From: Pelotomaculum propionicicum
GTDB taxonomy: Bacteria > Bacillota > Desulfotomaculia > Desulfotomaculales > Pelotomaculaceae
Assembly: GCF_004369225.1 (NCBI RefSeq)
Contig: NZ_QFFZ01000009.1
Location: 23,990-87,989, forward strand
Direction: 5' to 3'
Length of the DNA: 64,000 bases
Under the pieces are notes generated by a model. The model was not told the DNA's origin and searched no databases. It worked only from the letters and a program-made list of their open reading frames with translations. The translations under genes were made by a program, and so were the position numbers. Below are positions 51,201-59,911 of this stretch, one piece after another. Position 1 is the stretch's first letter, and each line of letters opens with the position of its first letter.

Positions 51201-53270
51201 TTAGCCTACTCCAATAAAATTCCCGGCGGCGCCGAACCTTTCTTTCATCTCGCTGAGCAGCGCCTGGCTTTCGGCTTTCTTTAAAAGCGGGTCTTGTTTG
51301 ACCCAGTTCAGGGCTTCCTCCCGTGCGGTCTCCAAGACCCGCCAGTCGCGCAGCAGGTCGGCTGCTTTAAATTCAGGCAGGCCGGACTGGCGCGTGCCGC
51401 AGAATTCACCCGGACCGCGCAGGCGCAGGTCTTCTTCGGCCAGGGCGAAGCCGTCTGTGGTTGTGGTCATCGCCTTCAGCCTGGCGCGGCCTTCTTCGGT
51501 TTTGGGGCTGGCGAGCAAAATGCAGTATGACTGGTGGCTGCCGCGTCCCACCCGGCCTCTGAGCTGGTGCAGTTGGGCCAGTCCGAAGCGGTCGGCGTCC
51601 AGGATCAGCATAACTGTAGCATTGGGAACATCCACTCCCACCTCGATAACCGTGGTTGAAACCAGGACCTTAATCTCCCCCCGCCGGAAAGAGGCCATTA
51701 TCTCGTCTTTTTCTTCCGCTTTCATGCGGCCGTGCAGCAGCCCCACCCGCAGTTCTTTCAATTCGGTCCTGGCGAGGTTTTCAGCCAGGTCTACCGCTGC
51801 CTGCAAATCAATTTTTTCCGACTCTTCCACCAAGGGACATACTATATATGCCTGCCGGCCAAGGGCGGCCTGCTCCCTGATCAGGTTGAAGGCTTTGGGC
51901 AGGGCACTGGGTAAAACCGCGAATGTTTTGACCGGGCGCCTGCCGGGCGGCAGCTCGCCTATCACTGAAATATCCAGGTCCCCGTAGAGGGTCAGGGCCA
52001 GGGTGCGGGGGATCGGTGTCGCGGTCATCACCAGGGTGTCAGGATAATGCCCTTTATGCTCAAGCGTCGCCCTCTGACGCACACCGAACCGGTGCTGTTC
52101 GTCAACCACCGCCAGGCCAAGTTTTTGAAAATCAACATCTTCCTGGATCAGGGCGTGGGTGCCGATCAACACCTGCAATTCACCCTCCCGGACTCTTCGC
52201 AGGAGCTCATCCCTGTCCTTTTTTTTAGTGCCCCCGGTCAGCAGGCCAATTTGCACTCCGATGGATTCCAGGGCGTCTTTCATACCCAGGTAATGCTGCT
52301 CTGCCAGTATTTCAGTTGGGGCCATCAAGGCGCCCTGCAGCCCGCTTTCCACAGCCCTGAGCAGCGCCAGGGCCGATATTACCGTTTTGCCGGCGCCCAC
52401 GTCCCCCTGCAGCAGGCGGTTCATTGGCGCCGGCGCCTCCAGGTCACCCGATATTTCCTCCCATACTTTTAATTGACCGGCGGTTAGCTGGTAGGGCAGG
52501 TTTTTCTTAAATAGTTTCAACAGCTTGCCTTCAGGCAGGTAGCGGTGGCTTTTCCTCCTGCCGGCAATATGCCTGCGCCGCACCGCCAAGGCCAGTTGAA
52601 AAAGAAACAGCTCCTCAAAAACAAAACGCCGCCTGGCAGACTCAGCGCCGCTTAACCCGACAGGAAAATGAATGTCTGAAACAGCCTCCGCAAAACCGGG
52701 CAGGGCAAATTTCCTGATAATTTCTCCAGGCAGAAATTCACCGGAGGAGCCGATACCGTCCAGCGCCGTTTTTACCATTAAGCGGAGCAGGCGCTGGTTT
52801 AACTGGGCCGATAAAGGATAGACCGGGACCAGGCGCCCGGCACTGAGGCTGTCCTGACCGTCATCCACCTCATATTCTTCCACTATTACCTGGGTTGCGC
52901 CAAAACCTTTTTCCACCTTGCCGGTTATAAAAACACTTGTACCCCGCGGGAGATTCTTCTTGATAAAAGGCTGGTTAAACCAGACGGCATAAAAAATACC
53001 GACTCCGTCATGCACAGCCAGTTTAGTAACAGTCAAACCGCGTTTCGGTTTTAAATCCTGGGCGGTGAGGACAGTCCCGCGCACGGTGACAGATTCCCCG
53101 TGCGCGCAGGCGCCCGCCGGGCGCAGCCGGGTCCGGTCCTCATAACGCCTGGGAAAATGATACAACAGGTCTTTGATTGTGAATATACCCAGCTTCTGCA
53201 GGGTCACGGCCCGCCGCGGCCCCACCATTTTAATGCCCTGCACTGGTCTCAGCAAAAAATTGTCCGCCAT
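51201..53270 (-). CDS. recG: ATP-dependent DNA helicase RecG
   Basis: 689 residues: N-terminal wedge/OB domain, Walker A GDVGAGKT, the RecG-specific DEQHRFGV in place of DEAH, motif TATPIPRTLALTLYGD, and the C-terminal QLRGRVGRG. RecG remodels stalled replication forks and Holliday junctions. Divergent from rpmB. Confidence 0.97.
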   Translation of the reverse strand: MADNFLLRPVQGIKMVGPRRAVTLQKLGIFTIKDLLYHFPRRYEDRTRLRPAGACAHGESVTVRGTVLTAQDLKPKRGLTVTKLAVHDGVGIFYAVWFNQPFIKKNLPRGTSVFITGKVEKGFGATQVIVEEYEVDDGQDSLSAGRLVPVYPLSAQLNQRLLRLMVKTALDGIGSSGEFLPGEIIRKFALPGFAEAVSDIHFPVGLSGAESARRRFVFEELFLFQLALAVRRRHIAGRRKSHRYLPEGKLLKLFKKNLPYQLTAGQLKVWEEISGDLEAPAPMNRLLQGDVGAGKTVISALALLRAVESGLQGALMAPTEILAEQHYLGMKDALESIGVQIGLLTGGTKKKDRDELLRRVREGELQVLIGTHALIQEDVDFQKLGLAVVDEQHRFGVRQRATLEHKGHYPDTLVMTATPIPRTLALTLYGDLDISVIGELPPGRRPVKTFAVLPSALPKAFNLIREQAALGRQAYIVCPLVEESEKIDLQAAVDLAENLARTELKELRVGLLHGRMKAEEKDEIMASFRRGEIKVLVSTTVIEVGVDVPNATVMLILDADRFGLAQLHQLRGRVGRGSHQSYCILLASPKTEEGRARLKAMTTTTDGFALAEEDLRLRGPGEFCGTRQSGLPEFKAADLLRDWRVLETAREEALNWVKQDPLLKKAESQALLSEMKERFGAAGNFIGVG

Positions 53271-53307
53271 AAAAAACCTCTCAAACAGCCCGACATAGAA
53301 TCCGCCC

Positions 53308-53336
53308 TTGCAGCCGAAAAAATTTTTTGGTAGAAT
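53308..53336 (+). promoter_or_regulatory. Predicted sigma-A promoter of rpmB
   Basis: TTGCAG (53308-53313), a 17-base spacer and TAGAAT (53331-53336), 30 bases before the rpmB ATG. The AAAGGAGGTG site follows almost at once, so the leader is very short. Confidence 0.7.
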
Positions 53337-53365
53337 GAAGGAGTGGTTTCAAAGGAGGTGTTTTC

Positions 53366-53557
53366 ATGGCCAGAAATTGCAGCGTATGCGGCAAGGGCAT
53401 CGTCGTCGGTATTAAGCTCAGTCACTCACATATCCGCACTAAAAGGACCTGGTCCCCGAACCTGCAGCGGGTCAAAGCTATCGTTGACGGCACCCCCAAA
53501 AGAGTGCTGGTTTGCACCCGCTGTCTGAGAAGCGGCAAGGTCCAGCGTGCCATATAA
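53366..53557 (+). CDS. rpmB: 50S ribosomal protein L28
   Basis: 63 residues, the zinc-binding form: Cys pairs CSVC (5-8) and CTRC (about 50-53), with SHSHIRTKRTWSPNLQRV between. AAAGGAGGTG precedes the ATG. Single-gene unit between its own promoter and a terminator. Confidence 0.98.
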   Translation: MARNCSVCGKGIVVGIKLSHSHIRTKRTWSPNLQRVKAIVDGTPKRVLVCTRCLRSGKVQRAI

Positions 53558-53566
53558 GCAGATTGT

Positions 53567-53595
53567 TAAAAAGCGGCGCATGCCGTTTTTTATTT
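53567..53595. terminator. Bidirectional terminator between rpmB and ribH
   Basis: AAAAAGCGGC-GCAT-GCCGTTTTTT gives a stem with A-run on one side and T-run on the other, serving rpmB on the plus strand and the rib operon on the minus strand. Confidence 0.85.
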
Positions 53596-53596
53596 T

Positions 53597-54073
53597 TTAC
53601 CGGTCATTCATATTCTTCATCAAATTTGCCATTTCAATCGCGGTTACAGCCGCATCCCATCCTTTATTGCCGGCTTTGGTGCCAGCCCTCTCGATAGCCT
53701 GCTCGATGGTGTCGGCGGTAATAACACCGAATATGGCGGGCACACCGCTTTCCAGCCCGACCTTGGCCACACCCTTGGCCACCTCGCCGGCCACATAGTC
53801 AAAATGCGGGGTCGCGCCGCGAATAACCGCTCCCAGGCAGATAACCGCGTCATATTTCTTCATAGAAGCCATTTTACGGGCGACAAAAGGTATTTCAAAC
53901 GCACCCGGCACCCAGGCCACCTCGATATCCTGGTCCTGCACACCGTGCCGGTTAAGGGCGTCAAGAGCGCCGCTGATCAGCTTGTTGGTGATAAACTCGT
54001 TAAAACGTCCCGCTACCAGCCCGAATTTAAGTCCCTGTCCCAGTAAATGTCCTTCATAAAGTTTTGGCATCAT
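53597..54073 (-). CDS. ribH: 6,7-dimethyl-8-ribityllumazine synthase
   Basis: 158 residues, normal length. Substrate motifs: [36 protein letters not shown] and the His/Asp region [12 protein letters not shown]. It condenses the products of the ribA and ribB branches to lumazine. Last gene of the rib operon, separated from ribBA by a 339-base repeat region. Confidence 0.97.
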   Translation of the reverse strand: MMPKLYEGHLLGQGLKFGLVAGRFNEFITNKLISGALDALNRHGVQDQDIEVAWVPGAFEIPFVARKMASMKKYDAVICLGAVIRGATPHFDYVAGEVAKGVAKVGLESGVPAIFGVITADTIEQAIERAGTKAGNKGWDAAVTAIEMANLMKNMNDR

Positions 54074-54412
54074 TAATCTCCCTTCACATTCCTTATTCTG
54101 TATTCCTTCTTGGTCTGTCGTAGGTCGTAGGCCATAGGTATATTCTGTATTCCTCTTGGGTTTTTGTTGTAGGCTGTAGGGCGTAGGCCGTAGGTATATC
54201 CTGCATTCCTTTTGGGTCTTTGGCTTATGAAGCTTTCTTGCACACCTACGCCTTACGCCCTACGCCTTACGACTATTTCTTGCTTATAGTCTTCCTGGGA
54301 TGAGACAAGCGAACCGTCCCCTTGTCTCACCCATGCATTCCTACGCCATACGTCTTACGGCCTACGACATTTATGCTTACGCCTTACGTCCTATAGCTTA
54401 CGACATGTTTAC
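54074..54412. repeat. Repeat region inside the rib operon
   Basis: No gene. CGTAGGTCGTAGGCC and GTAGGGCGTAGGCCGTAGG runs (54115-54205) face complementary CCTACGCCTTACGCCCTACG runs (54245-54275 and 54340-54405). A REP-like hairpin built on GAGACAAG and CTTGTCTC lies at 54302-54329. It interrupts what is normally a close ribBA-ribH junction. Confidence 0.75.
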
Positions 54413-55618
54413 TTAGCGTTCGCTGATGTTGAGCAGGTGGCCCAGTTTTTTCTGTTTGGTGGCAAGGTAAAAACGGTTGTTCTTGCCGGGACGGATTACG
54501 ATCGGCACCCGCTGTACTACCTCCAGGCCATGGCCTTCCAGGCCGGCGATTTTACGCGGGTTATTGGTGATCAGCTTTATTTTTTTAAGCCCCAGGTCGG
54601 ACAGGATCTGCGCCCCAAGACCGTAGTCTCTGAGGTCGGCCGGAAAACCAAGTGCCAGGTTGGCTTCCACTGTATCCTTGCCCTGATCCTGCAGGTTATA
54701 GGCCCGTATTTTGTTCAACAGCCCGATGCCGCGTCCTTCCTGGCGCATGTACAAGAGTACACCCGTGCCCTCCTCCGCAATCATTTCCATGGCCCGCGCC
54801 AACTGGTCGCCGCAGTCGCAGCGTATTGAGCCGAAGACATCCCCCGTCAGGCACTCTGAGTGCACCCGTACCAGAGGGGCTTCCACCTTTTCCAGGTCAC
54901 CCATAACCAGGGCGATATGCCCCTTGCCGTCCAGGACGCTCTCATAAGCAACAGCGTTAAACTCGCCGTACGTGGTCGGCAGTTTCGCCGCGTCAACCCT
55001 GCGCACCAGGCGCTCAGTACGGCGCCTGTACTGGATCAGGTCGGCTATGGTGATGATTTTCAAATTATGAGTTTTGACAAACTCCATCAGTTCGGGCACC
55101 CTGGCCATAGTCCCGTCTTCCTTCATGATTTCACAGCAAATACCGGCCGGGTACAGTCCCGCCAGCCTGGCCAGGTCAACGGTTGCCTCGGTATGCCCCG
55201 TCCGCCTCAGCACACCGCCTTCCTTGGCGCGCAGCGGGAAAATATGACCGGGGCGGCGCAGGTCCGCCGGCTTGGTGTCAGGATCGAGAACGGCCTTGAC
55301 AGTCATGGCCCTTTCGTGTGCGGAAATACCGGTCGTGCATGACGCGGCGTCGATGGAAACGGAAAAAGCGGTAGCGTGCGGGTCGGTATTGTTGGTTACC
55401 ATGGCCGGCAATTCCAGTTCATCAAGCCGCTGCCCGGTAATCGGCAGGCAAATGAGGCCCCTGCCGTGGACAGCCATGAAGTTAATGGCTTCCGGGGTTA
55501 CCTTTTCAGCGGCCATGATCAGGTCGCCTTCGTTTTCACGGTCTTCATCGTCTACCGCGACAATGATCTTGCCCTGTCTGATGTCTTCAATAGCTTCTTC
55601 AATTTTGTTGAATTTCAT
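54413..55618 (-). CDS. ribBA: Bifunctional DHBP synthase / GTP cyclohydrolase II
   Basis: 401 residues: N-terminal RibB domain (about 1-200; [15 protein letters not shown], and RTGHTEA) and C-terminal RibA domain with the zinc site [15 protein letters not shown] and [16 protein letters not shown]. It supplies both precursors of riboflavin. Third gene of ribD-ribE-ribBA-ribH. Confidence 0.97.
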   Translation of the reverse strand: MKFNKIEEAIEDIRQGKIIVAVDDEDRENEGDLIMAAEKVTPEAINFMAVHGRGLICLPITGQRLDELELPAMVTNNTDPHATAFSVSIDAASCTTGISAHERAMTVKAVLDPDTKPADLRRPGHIFPLRAKEGGVLRRTGHTEATVDLARLAGLYPAGICCEIMKEDGTMARVPELMEFVKTHNLKIITIADLIQYRRRTERLVRRVDAAKLPTTYGEFNAVAYESVLDGKGHIALVMGDLEKVEAPLVRVHSECLTGDVFGSIRCDCGDQLARAMEMIAEEGTGVLLYMRQEGRGIGLLNKIRAYNLQDQGKDTVEANLALGFPADLRDYGLGAQILSDLGLKKIKLITNNPRKIAGLEGHGLEVVQRVPIVIRPGKNNRFYLATKQKKLGHLLNISER

Positions 55619-55675
55619 TTAACTGCCCCCTTGTTTATCCCTCGACATTGATGATGTTTGGGTACCGGCTTTTTA

Positions 55676-56326
55676 TTAGAGAAAGCCGTGTTCGGCTAAA
55701 AAGCTCATGCTCAGTTTTGACTTGCCGGTGCTGTTTTCCTGCAGGTTCAGCAACCTCTCCACGTACTTCCCAATCAGATCGCCTTCCAGGTTTACCGTGT
55801 CTCCCGGTTTTTTGAAGCCCAGGGTGGTCATATGGGCTGTGTGCGGGATCAGCGAGACCTGGAAGCTGTCGGGCCCTAAATCCGCCACAGTAAGGCTGGT
55901 CCCGTCTATTGCCACAGAGCCCTTCTTAATAATGTAACGCAAAACCTCGGCGGGAGCCTTTATCTCAATTAAGATGGCTATGTCATATTGCCGCCGCCCG
56001 GCTATTTTCCCCACCGCGTCGATATGTCCGCTGACCAGGTGTCCTCCCAGCCTGTCGCTCAGGCGCAGCGCCCTTTCCAGGTTCACCCTGTCACCTGTCC
56101 TCAAACCGCCCAGGTTGGATTTATCCAGTGTTTCGGCCATAACGTCGGCGGTAAAGCCGGTCGCGCCGAAATGAACGGCGGTGAGGCATACACCATTTAC
56201 CATAATGCTGTCGCCCACCCTGCTGCCTTCCAGCACTTTTGACGCTTCAATAACAAGCTGGGCTGAATCCGCCCCGCGGCGGACAGCGGAGATAATTCCC
56301 AGTTCCTCTACTATTCCTGTAAACAA
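55676..56326 (-). CDS. ribE: Riboflavin synthase alpha subunit
   Basis: 216 residues made of two similar lumazine-binding halves (MFTGIVEELG at the start, then NGVCLTAV; second half GHIDAVG and IDGTSLTV). It dismutates two lumazines to riboflavin. TTG start, 12 bases after ribD. Confidence 0.97.
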   Translation of the reverse strand: MFTGIVEELGIISAVRRGADSAQLVIEASKVLEGSRVGDSIMVNGVCLTAVHFGATGFTADVMAETLDKSNLGGLRTGDRVNLERALRLSDRLGGHLVSGHIDAVGKIAGRRQYDIAILIEIKAPAEVLRYIIKKGSVAIDGTSLTVADLGPDSFQVSLIPHTAHMTTLGFKKPGDTVNLEGDLIGKYVERLLNLQENSTGKSKLSMSFLAEHGFL

Positions 56327-56338
56327 CCATCTATCACC

Positions 56339-57430
56339 TCAATGCTTAAAATATCCTTCCAGCAGTATATCCGGCCCCAGGCGTCTCACCCGGACCCTCT
56401 CCAGCGCCGACGCCCCGGCGGGGTCGTCCGCGCCTGTACCCCCTACCGGGCCGGGCGCCGTGGCTCCGCCAATAATCTTAGGAGCGATAAACCAGGCCAC
56501 TTTGTCAACAAGCCCGGCGCTGATCGCAGAGCCGTGCACACCCGCCCCACCTTCTATTAAAACGGAGGTAATCCCCCTTGAGCCCAGAATTCTCAACAGC
56601 TCAGCCAGGTCAACCCGCGGCCCTTCATTGACCACCAGCACCACCGCGCCTGACTCGCGCAGCGTCTTGAGTCTCTCCGGCGGCGCCGCGGAAGTAACAG
56701 CTATAATAGTAGGAGCTTCGGACTGCTGGGTTAATACCCTGGCTTGCGGCGGAATACGCGCCCGGCTGTCCAGGATCACCCTGACCGGATCACGCCCCCC
56801 GCCGCCCGGCAGCCGGGTTGTGAGAGATGGGTCGTCGGCAAGTACCGTCCCGATGCCCACCAGTATCGCGTCATACCAGTCCCTGAGCCGGTGCCCGAAA
56901 GCCCGCGCCGCCGGGCCTGTGATCCACTTTGACTTGCCGGAACGGGTGGCAATTTTCCCGTCCAGGCTCATGGCTGCCTTGGCTACCACAAAAGGGCTGC
57001 CGGTTGTGATGTACTTAATAAACACCTCGTTCAGCCGGAGCGCTTCCTTCTCCATTACACCCAGCGTCACATCTATACCGGCCTCTCGCAGCCTTGCCAG
57101 CCCCTTGCCGGCAACCAGCGGGTTAGGATCGGCCATTGCGGCGACAACCCTGGCAATACCCGCGTTGATTACCGCCTCCGTGCACGGGCCGGTGCGCCCG
57201 TGGTGGCAGCACGGTTCCAAAGTCACATATAGTGTCGCTCCTTTTGCTTCCTGCCCCGCCTCGTTAAGCGCGTGAATCTCAGCGTGCGGTGTACCGGCCT
57301 TCAGATGATAACCCTGTCCGATTATTTTCCCTTCCCTGACCACCACGGCGCCGACCATGGGGTTGGGGCTGGTCCGTCCCCTGGCTCTGACGGCCAGTTC
57401 CAGAGCGGTTTTCATGAAGATCCTGTCCAT
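56339..57430 (-). CDS. ribD: Bifunctional pyrimidine deaminase/reductase RibD
   Basis: 363 residues: deaminase domain with zinc ligands in HAEIHALNEAG and PCCHHGRTGPC, and a C-terminal reductase domain (MSLDGKIATRSGKSKWITG, EGGAGVHGSAI). It carries out two steps after GTP cyclohydrolase. First gene of the operon, downstream of an FMN riboswitch. Confidence 0.97.
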   Translation of the reverse strand: MDRIFMKTALELAVRARGRTSPNPMVGAVVVREGKIIGQGYHLKAGTPHAEIHALNEAGQEAKGATLYVTLEPCCHHGRTGPCTEAVINAGIARVVAAMADPNPLVAGKGLARLREAGIDVTLGVMEKEALRLNEVFIKYITTGSPFVVAKAAMSLDGKIATRSGKSKWITGPAARAFGHRLRDWYDAILVGIGTVLADDPSLTTRLPGGGGRDPVRVILDSRARIPPQARVLTQQSEAPTIIAVTSAAPPERLKTLRESGAVVLVVNEGPRVDLAELLRILGSRGITSVLIEGGAGVHGSAISAGLVDKVAWFIAPKIIGGATAPGPVGGTGADDPAGASALERVRVRRLGPDILLEGYFKH

Positions 57431-57448
57431 TTATCAGCCTCATTTTGG

Positions 57449-57515
57449 TAGTCGGTAGTCGGCAAAAAACTTAAAAAGATTTCTTAGCCTACCTTTTTGG
57501 TAGTCGGTAGCCGGT
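57449..57515. repeat. GTAGTCGGTAG word repeat
   Basis: TTTGGTAGTCGGTAGTCGGC and TTTGGTAGTCGGTAGCCGG are two near-copies about 50 bases apart, each followed by AAAAAAC-like sequence. Similar in style to the other word repeats, but direct rather than inverted. Confidence 0.6.
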
Positions 57516-57523
57516 TAAAAAAC

Positions 57524-57556
57524 AAATTAAAACCCTGGGGCGTTAGACCTCAGGGT
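57524..57556 (-). terminator. Attenuator hairpin downstream of the FMN riboswitch
   Basis: On the minus strand AAACCCTGAGG pairs with CCAGGGTTT, then TTAATTTGTTTTTT. It sits between aptamer and ribD, as expected for FMN-dependent termination. Confidence 0.8.
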
Positions 57557-57618
57557 TTGAAAGCAACAAGAAAAAGACAGCCAGCCTTAAGAAAAGCGAA
57601 CTTTTAAAAAGGCCAACA

Positions 57619-57742
57619 CTCACCTTCTCCCATCCAGACTTTAACTGTCGGCCCCGGACTTTAACCGGATCTGCCCGTTAGGGCTCGCGGGCTCAGCTTA
57701 TAAGGCTTTACCGCCGGTAGGGAATTACACCCGTCCCTGAAG
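57619..57742 (-). ncRNA. FMN riboswitch (RFN element)
   Basis: On the minus strand the RFN conserved blocks appear in order: AGGGACGGGTGTAATTCCC, TACCGGCGGTAAAGCC, AGCCCGCGAGC, CAGATCCGGTTAAAGTCCGG, GGCCGACAGTTAAAGTCTGG and ATGGGAGAAGG. It binds FMN and controls ribD-ribE-ribBA-ribH. Confidence 0.97.
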
Positions 57743-57779
57743 GTTTAATATTTATTTTCCCGTATAAACTTATAAAGCT

Positions 57780-57808
57780 ATTATATGACCCGATTTGCGA
57801 TATGTCAA
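57780..57808 (-). promoter_or_regulatory. Predicted sigma-A promoter of the rib operon
   Basis: TTGACA (57803-57808), a 17-base spacer and TATAAT (57780-57785) on the minus strand: a perfect consensus, just upstream of the FMN riboswitch. Confidence 0.88.
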
Positions 57809-58199
57809 TAATCGTGTCATATTAAAATGCGGCAACCAGGCCTGGCAATAACCAGTGCGCACCTATAACGCAAATATCCGACGTTATTATATTAAAGCAA
57901 TTATCGTGCCAGCATATCAGCACTCCCGGAGAAGTGATTGAAAACAAAAATTACCCCGTGGAATGTGGATTTTTTAATGATTATGCAATCCAGAGAAAAA
58001 TTTCATGCGATGAACATATGCATCAGTTGATTGGAATTTGCCTTCTTTTATGTAATAATACATCACTTTCATATTTGCAGATATACATCACCTGATGGAT
58101 TATCGCATCAGTAAAAAATAGAAGGCTCGGTTAAACCGGCATTTTTGGGGGAGGGGAATAGGAACTAAAAATAGAAATTCTATAAGGGGGTGTATTTGG

Positions 58200-58469
58200 T
58201 TGCTTAAAGTAAAGGACTTAGATGAGGACAAAAAATTGCTGCTTCTCGATTTATATAAATTAACTGAAGAACGCATACATGAATCCTGCCTCGGATATTG
58301 CGCAGGATGCCCGTCTTACCGTCCATTGCCTCATGATGCAACAAAGACGGCAGTATCTTCTCTGGTAAAAGAAGGATACATTGTTTTAGACGATCAGAAT
58401 CACTATAAGCTCAGCGAAGAAGGTGAGCAATATGTAAAAGAGTTTATTAAAAAAGACAATAAGAATTAG
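58200..58469 (+). CDS. Small Cys-containing protein, possible winged helix
   Basis: 89 residues. A helical N-terminus is followed by CLGYCAGC (Cys36, 40 and 43), then a segment (TKTAVSSLVKEGYIVLDDQNHYKLSEEGEQYVKEF; first and last parts shown together for orientation in pieces TKTAVSSLVKEGYI and YKLSEEGEQYVKEF) shaped like the recognition helix and wing of a winged-helix protein. TTG start with AAGGGGG upstream. I do not recognise the family. It stands alone after a long A/T-rich leader; a metal- or redox-sensing regulator is possible but unproven. Confidence 0.65.
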   Translation: MLKVKDLDEDKKLLLLDLYKLTEERIHESCLGYCAGCPSYRPLPHDATKTAVSSLVKEGYIVLDDQNHYKLSEEGEQYVKEFIKKDNKN

Positions 58470-58529
58470 ACGTATAGGTAAAAATTACGCCATCAGTAAA
58501 AATCCGGGAAACCTCTTTCAAAATTAGCG

Positions 58530-59753
58530 CTAACGGGTTAGCGGCAGATCGTTGACAAGACCTTTGGAAAAGAGAATCTGGTGCACCGAGAGCCCGCTGT
58601 AACGGAACGACGCGGCGCATGAGCGCAGGTACATCCGCCACATGCGGACAAAACTTTCACCGTATTTTTCAAGCACTATATGTACGTTTTTTTCAAACCC
58701 TTCCGCCCAGCGGTCTAAAGTCATGGCATAATGCATACGTAAGCACTCGATGTCAAGAAGGTGAAAATCATAGTCAGGCAGGAGCCAGATAACTTCCCGG
58801 AGTGAGGGAATGTAGCCGCCCGGGAATATGTATTTTTCGATCCAGGGGTTAACCGGGCCTTCGACAGGATGGGTTATGGTGTGTAGTAATGAAAGGCCGC
58901 CCTGTTCCAGCAGATCCCGCACAGCTTTCATGTAGACCGGCATGTTGTCCCTGCCCACGTGTTCGAACATACCAATGCTTATTATCTTGGAGAATTTACG
59001 TCCTGTTTTTAGTAACTCCCGGTAGTCCATCAGCAATACTTCTACTAAATTATCCAACTGCAGATCTGTAATCCGCTGCTTTGTCTTTTCGTATTGTTCT
59101 TTGCTTACGGTTATACCGGTAGCCTTTACCCCGTACCGCTGAGCGGCTTTGATGATCAGCCAGCCCCAGCCGCTGCCTATATCAAGAAGTGTTTCTCCTT
59201 TTTTCAAGTGTAATTTTTTCAGGCTGTGGTCGATTTTTTGCAGTTGGGCCTCTTCAAGTGAATCTGACGGGGATCTGAAATAAGCACAAGAGTAGCTCAT
59301 AGTGGGATCAAGCCAGAGGGCGAAAAAATCATTGCTGATATCGTAGTGGTGCCGGACATCTTTTTTTTGTTTTTCGATTGAAACGTGGCGGAGCAGGGAA
59401 GCGACCCTTTGAACAGCCTTGCCGCCGGTATACTTCTCGATAAACTCCTTATTCAAGTGTATTAGCCTGATCACTTCGGCGATATCGCCTTCCAGTTCTA
59501 TTAGACCGTCAACGTAGGCTTCGCCGAAAACCAGGGCCGGGTTTTTTACCAGCTTTCCGACAATTGATTTATCCCGAATTATCAGCTTGAAGAAAGGCTG
59601 ACCTTCTCCATACTGTTCCTCGGACCCATCCCAGAAAACAACCGCAAAAGCACCTGTATTTATGTGACTGAATAATTGTTGCAGCAGTTTCTTTTCCAAA
59701 TCATCCATCTCCGTTTCAAAGCGGTTAAAGATCTGACTCAGCGGCACTTTCAT
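58530..59753 (-). CDS. cfa: Cyclopropane-fatty-acyl-phospholipid synthase
   Basis: SAM-dependent enzyme that adds a methylene across double bonds of membrane lipids. Seen: VRHHYDISNDFFALWLDPTM, SAM site LLDIGSGWGWLI, ISIGMFEHVG and the C-terminal WRMYLRSCAASFR. ATG at 59753 is chosen, giving 407 residues; the 18 extra codons up to 59807 belong to a decayed copy of the neighbouring radical SAM gene, not to cfa. It is preceded on the same strand by that radical SAM gene. Confidence 0.95.
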   Translation of the reverse strand: MKVPLSQIFNRFETEMDDLEKKLLQQLFSHINTGAFAVVFWDGSEEQYGEGQPFFKLIIRDKSIVGKLVKNPALVFGEAYVDGLIELEGDIAEVIRLIHLNKEFIEKYTGGKAVQRVASLLRHVSIEKQKKDVRHHYDISNDFFALWLDPTMSYSCAYFRSPSDSLEEAQLQKIDHSLKKLHLKKGETLLDIGSGWGWLIIKAAQRYGVKATGITVSKEQYEKTKQRITDLQLDNLVEVLLMDYRELLKTGRKFSKIISIGMFEHVGRDNMPVYMKAVRDLLEQGGLSLLHTITHPVEGPVNPWIEKYIFPGGYIPSLREVIWLLPDYDFHLLDIECLRMHYAMTLDRWAEGFEKNVHIVLEKYGESFVRMWRMYLRSCAASFRYSGLSVHQILFSKGLVNDLPLTR

Positions 59754-59781
59754 CTTTACGGATCTCCCTTCATGACGTGGC

Positions 59782-59882
59782 AACTTCGGCCTGCTGTTTG
59801 CTTTCACAGAGCAGGACGGTCACCTGTCCCAGGCGCGAGACTAATCCCGCTGTTTTTTAGCAGGTTCGGCCGCTCCCTAATT
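59782..59882 (-). pseudogene. Relic of the 3' end of a radical SAM gene
   Basis: The minus-strand frame reads G-A-A-E-P-A-K-K-Q-R-D-stop-S-R-A-W-D-R-stop, against G-A-S-E-L-A-K-K-L-R-D-Y-S-R-A-W-G-R in the intact gene next door. Nucleotide similarity is high over about 95 bases. Two in-frame stops show it is dead. It points to a former tandem duplication, most of which was deleted. Confidence 0.8.
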
Positions 59883-59911
59883 AAATTATTTAACTATTGT
59901 TGGTAAATTAT

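Larger units (their letters stand above)
57431..58199. other. Region between ribD and the 58200 gene
   Basis: 769 bases with no protein gene. In order: GGTAGTCGGTAGTCGG repeats (57449-57515), the attenuator hairpin (57524-57556), the FMN riboswitch (57619-57742) and its promoter (57780-57808). From about 57810 to 58199 I see only A/T-rich sequence with several ATGCATCA/TGATGGATT-like words, and the ribosome binding site of the next gene. Confidence 0.65.

Noticed and set aside
59754..59807. 18-residue N-terminal extension of Cfa
   Set aside because: These codons are the tail of the decayed radical SAM relic; the ATG at 59753 fits the family.
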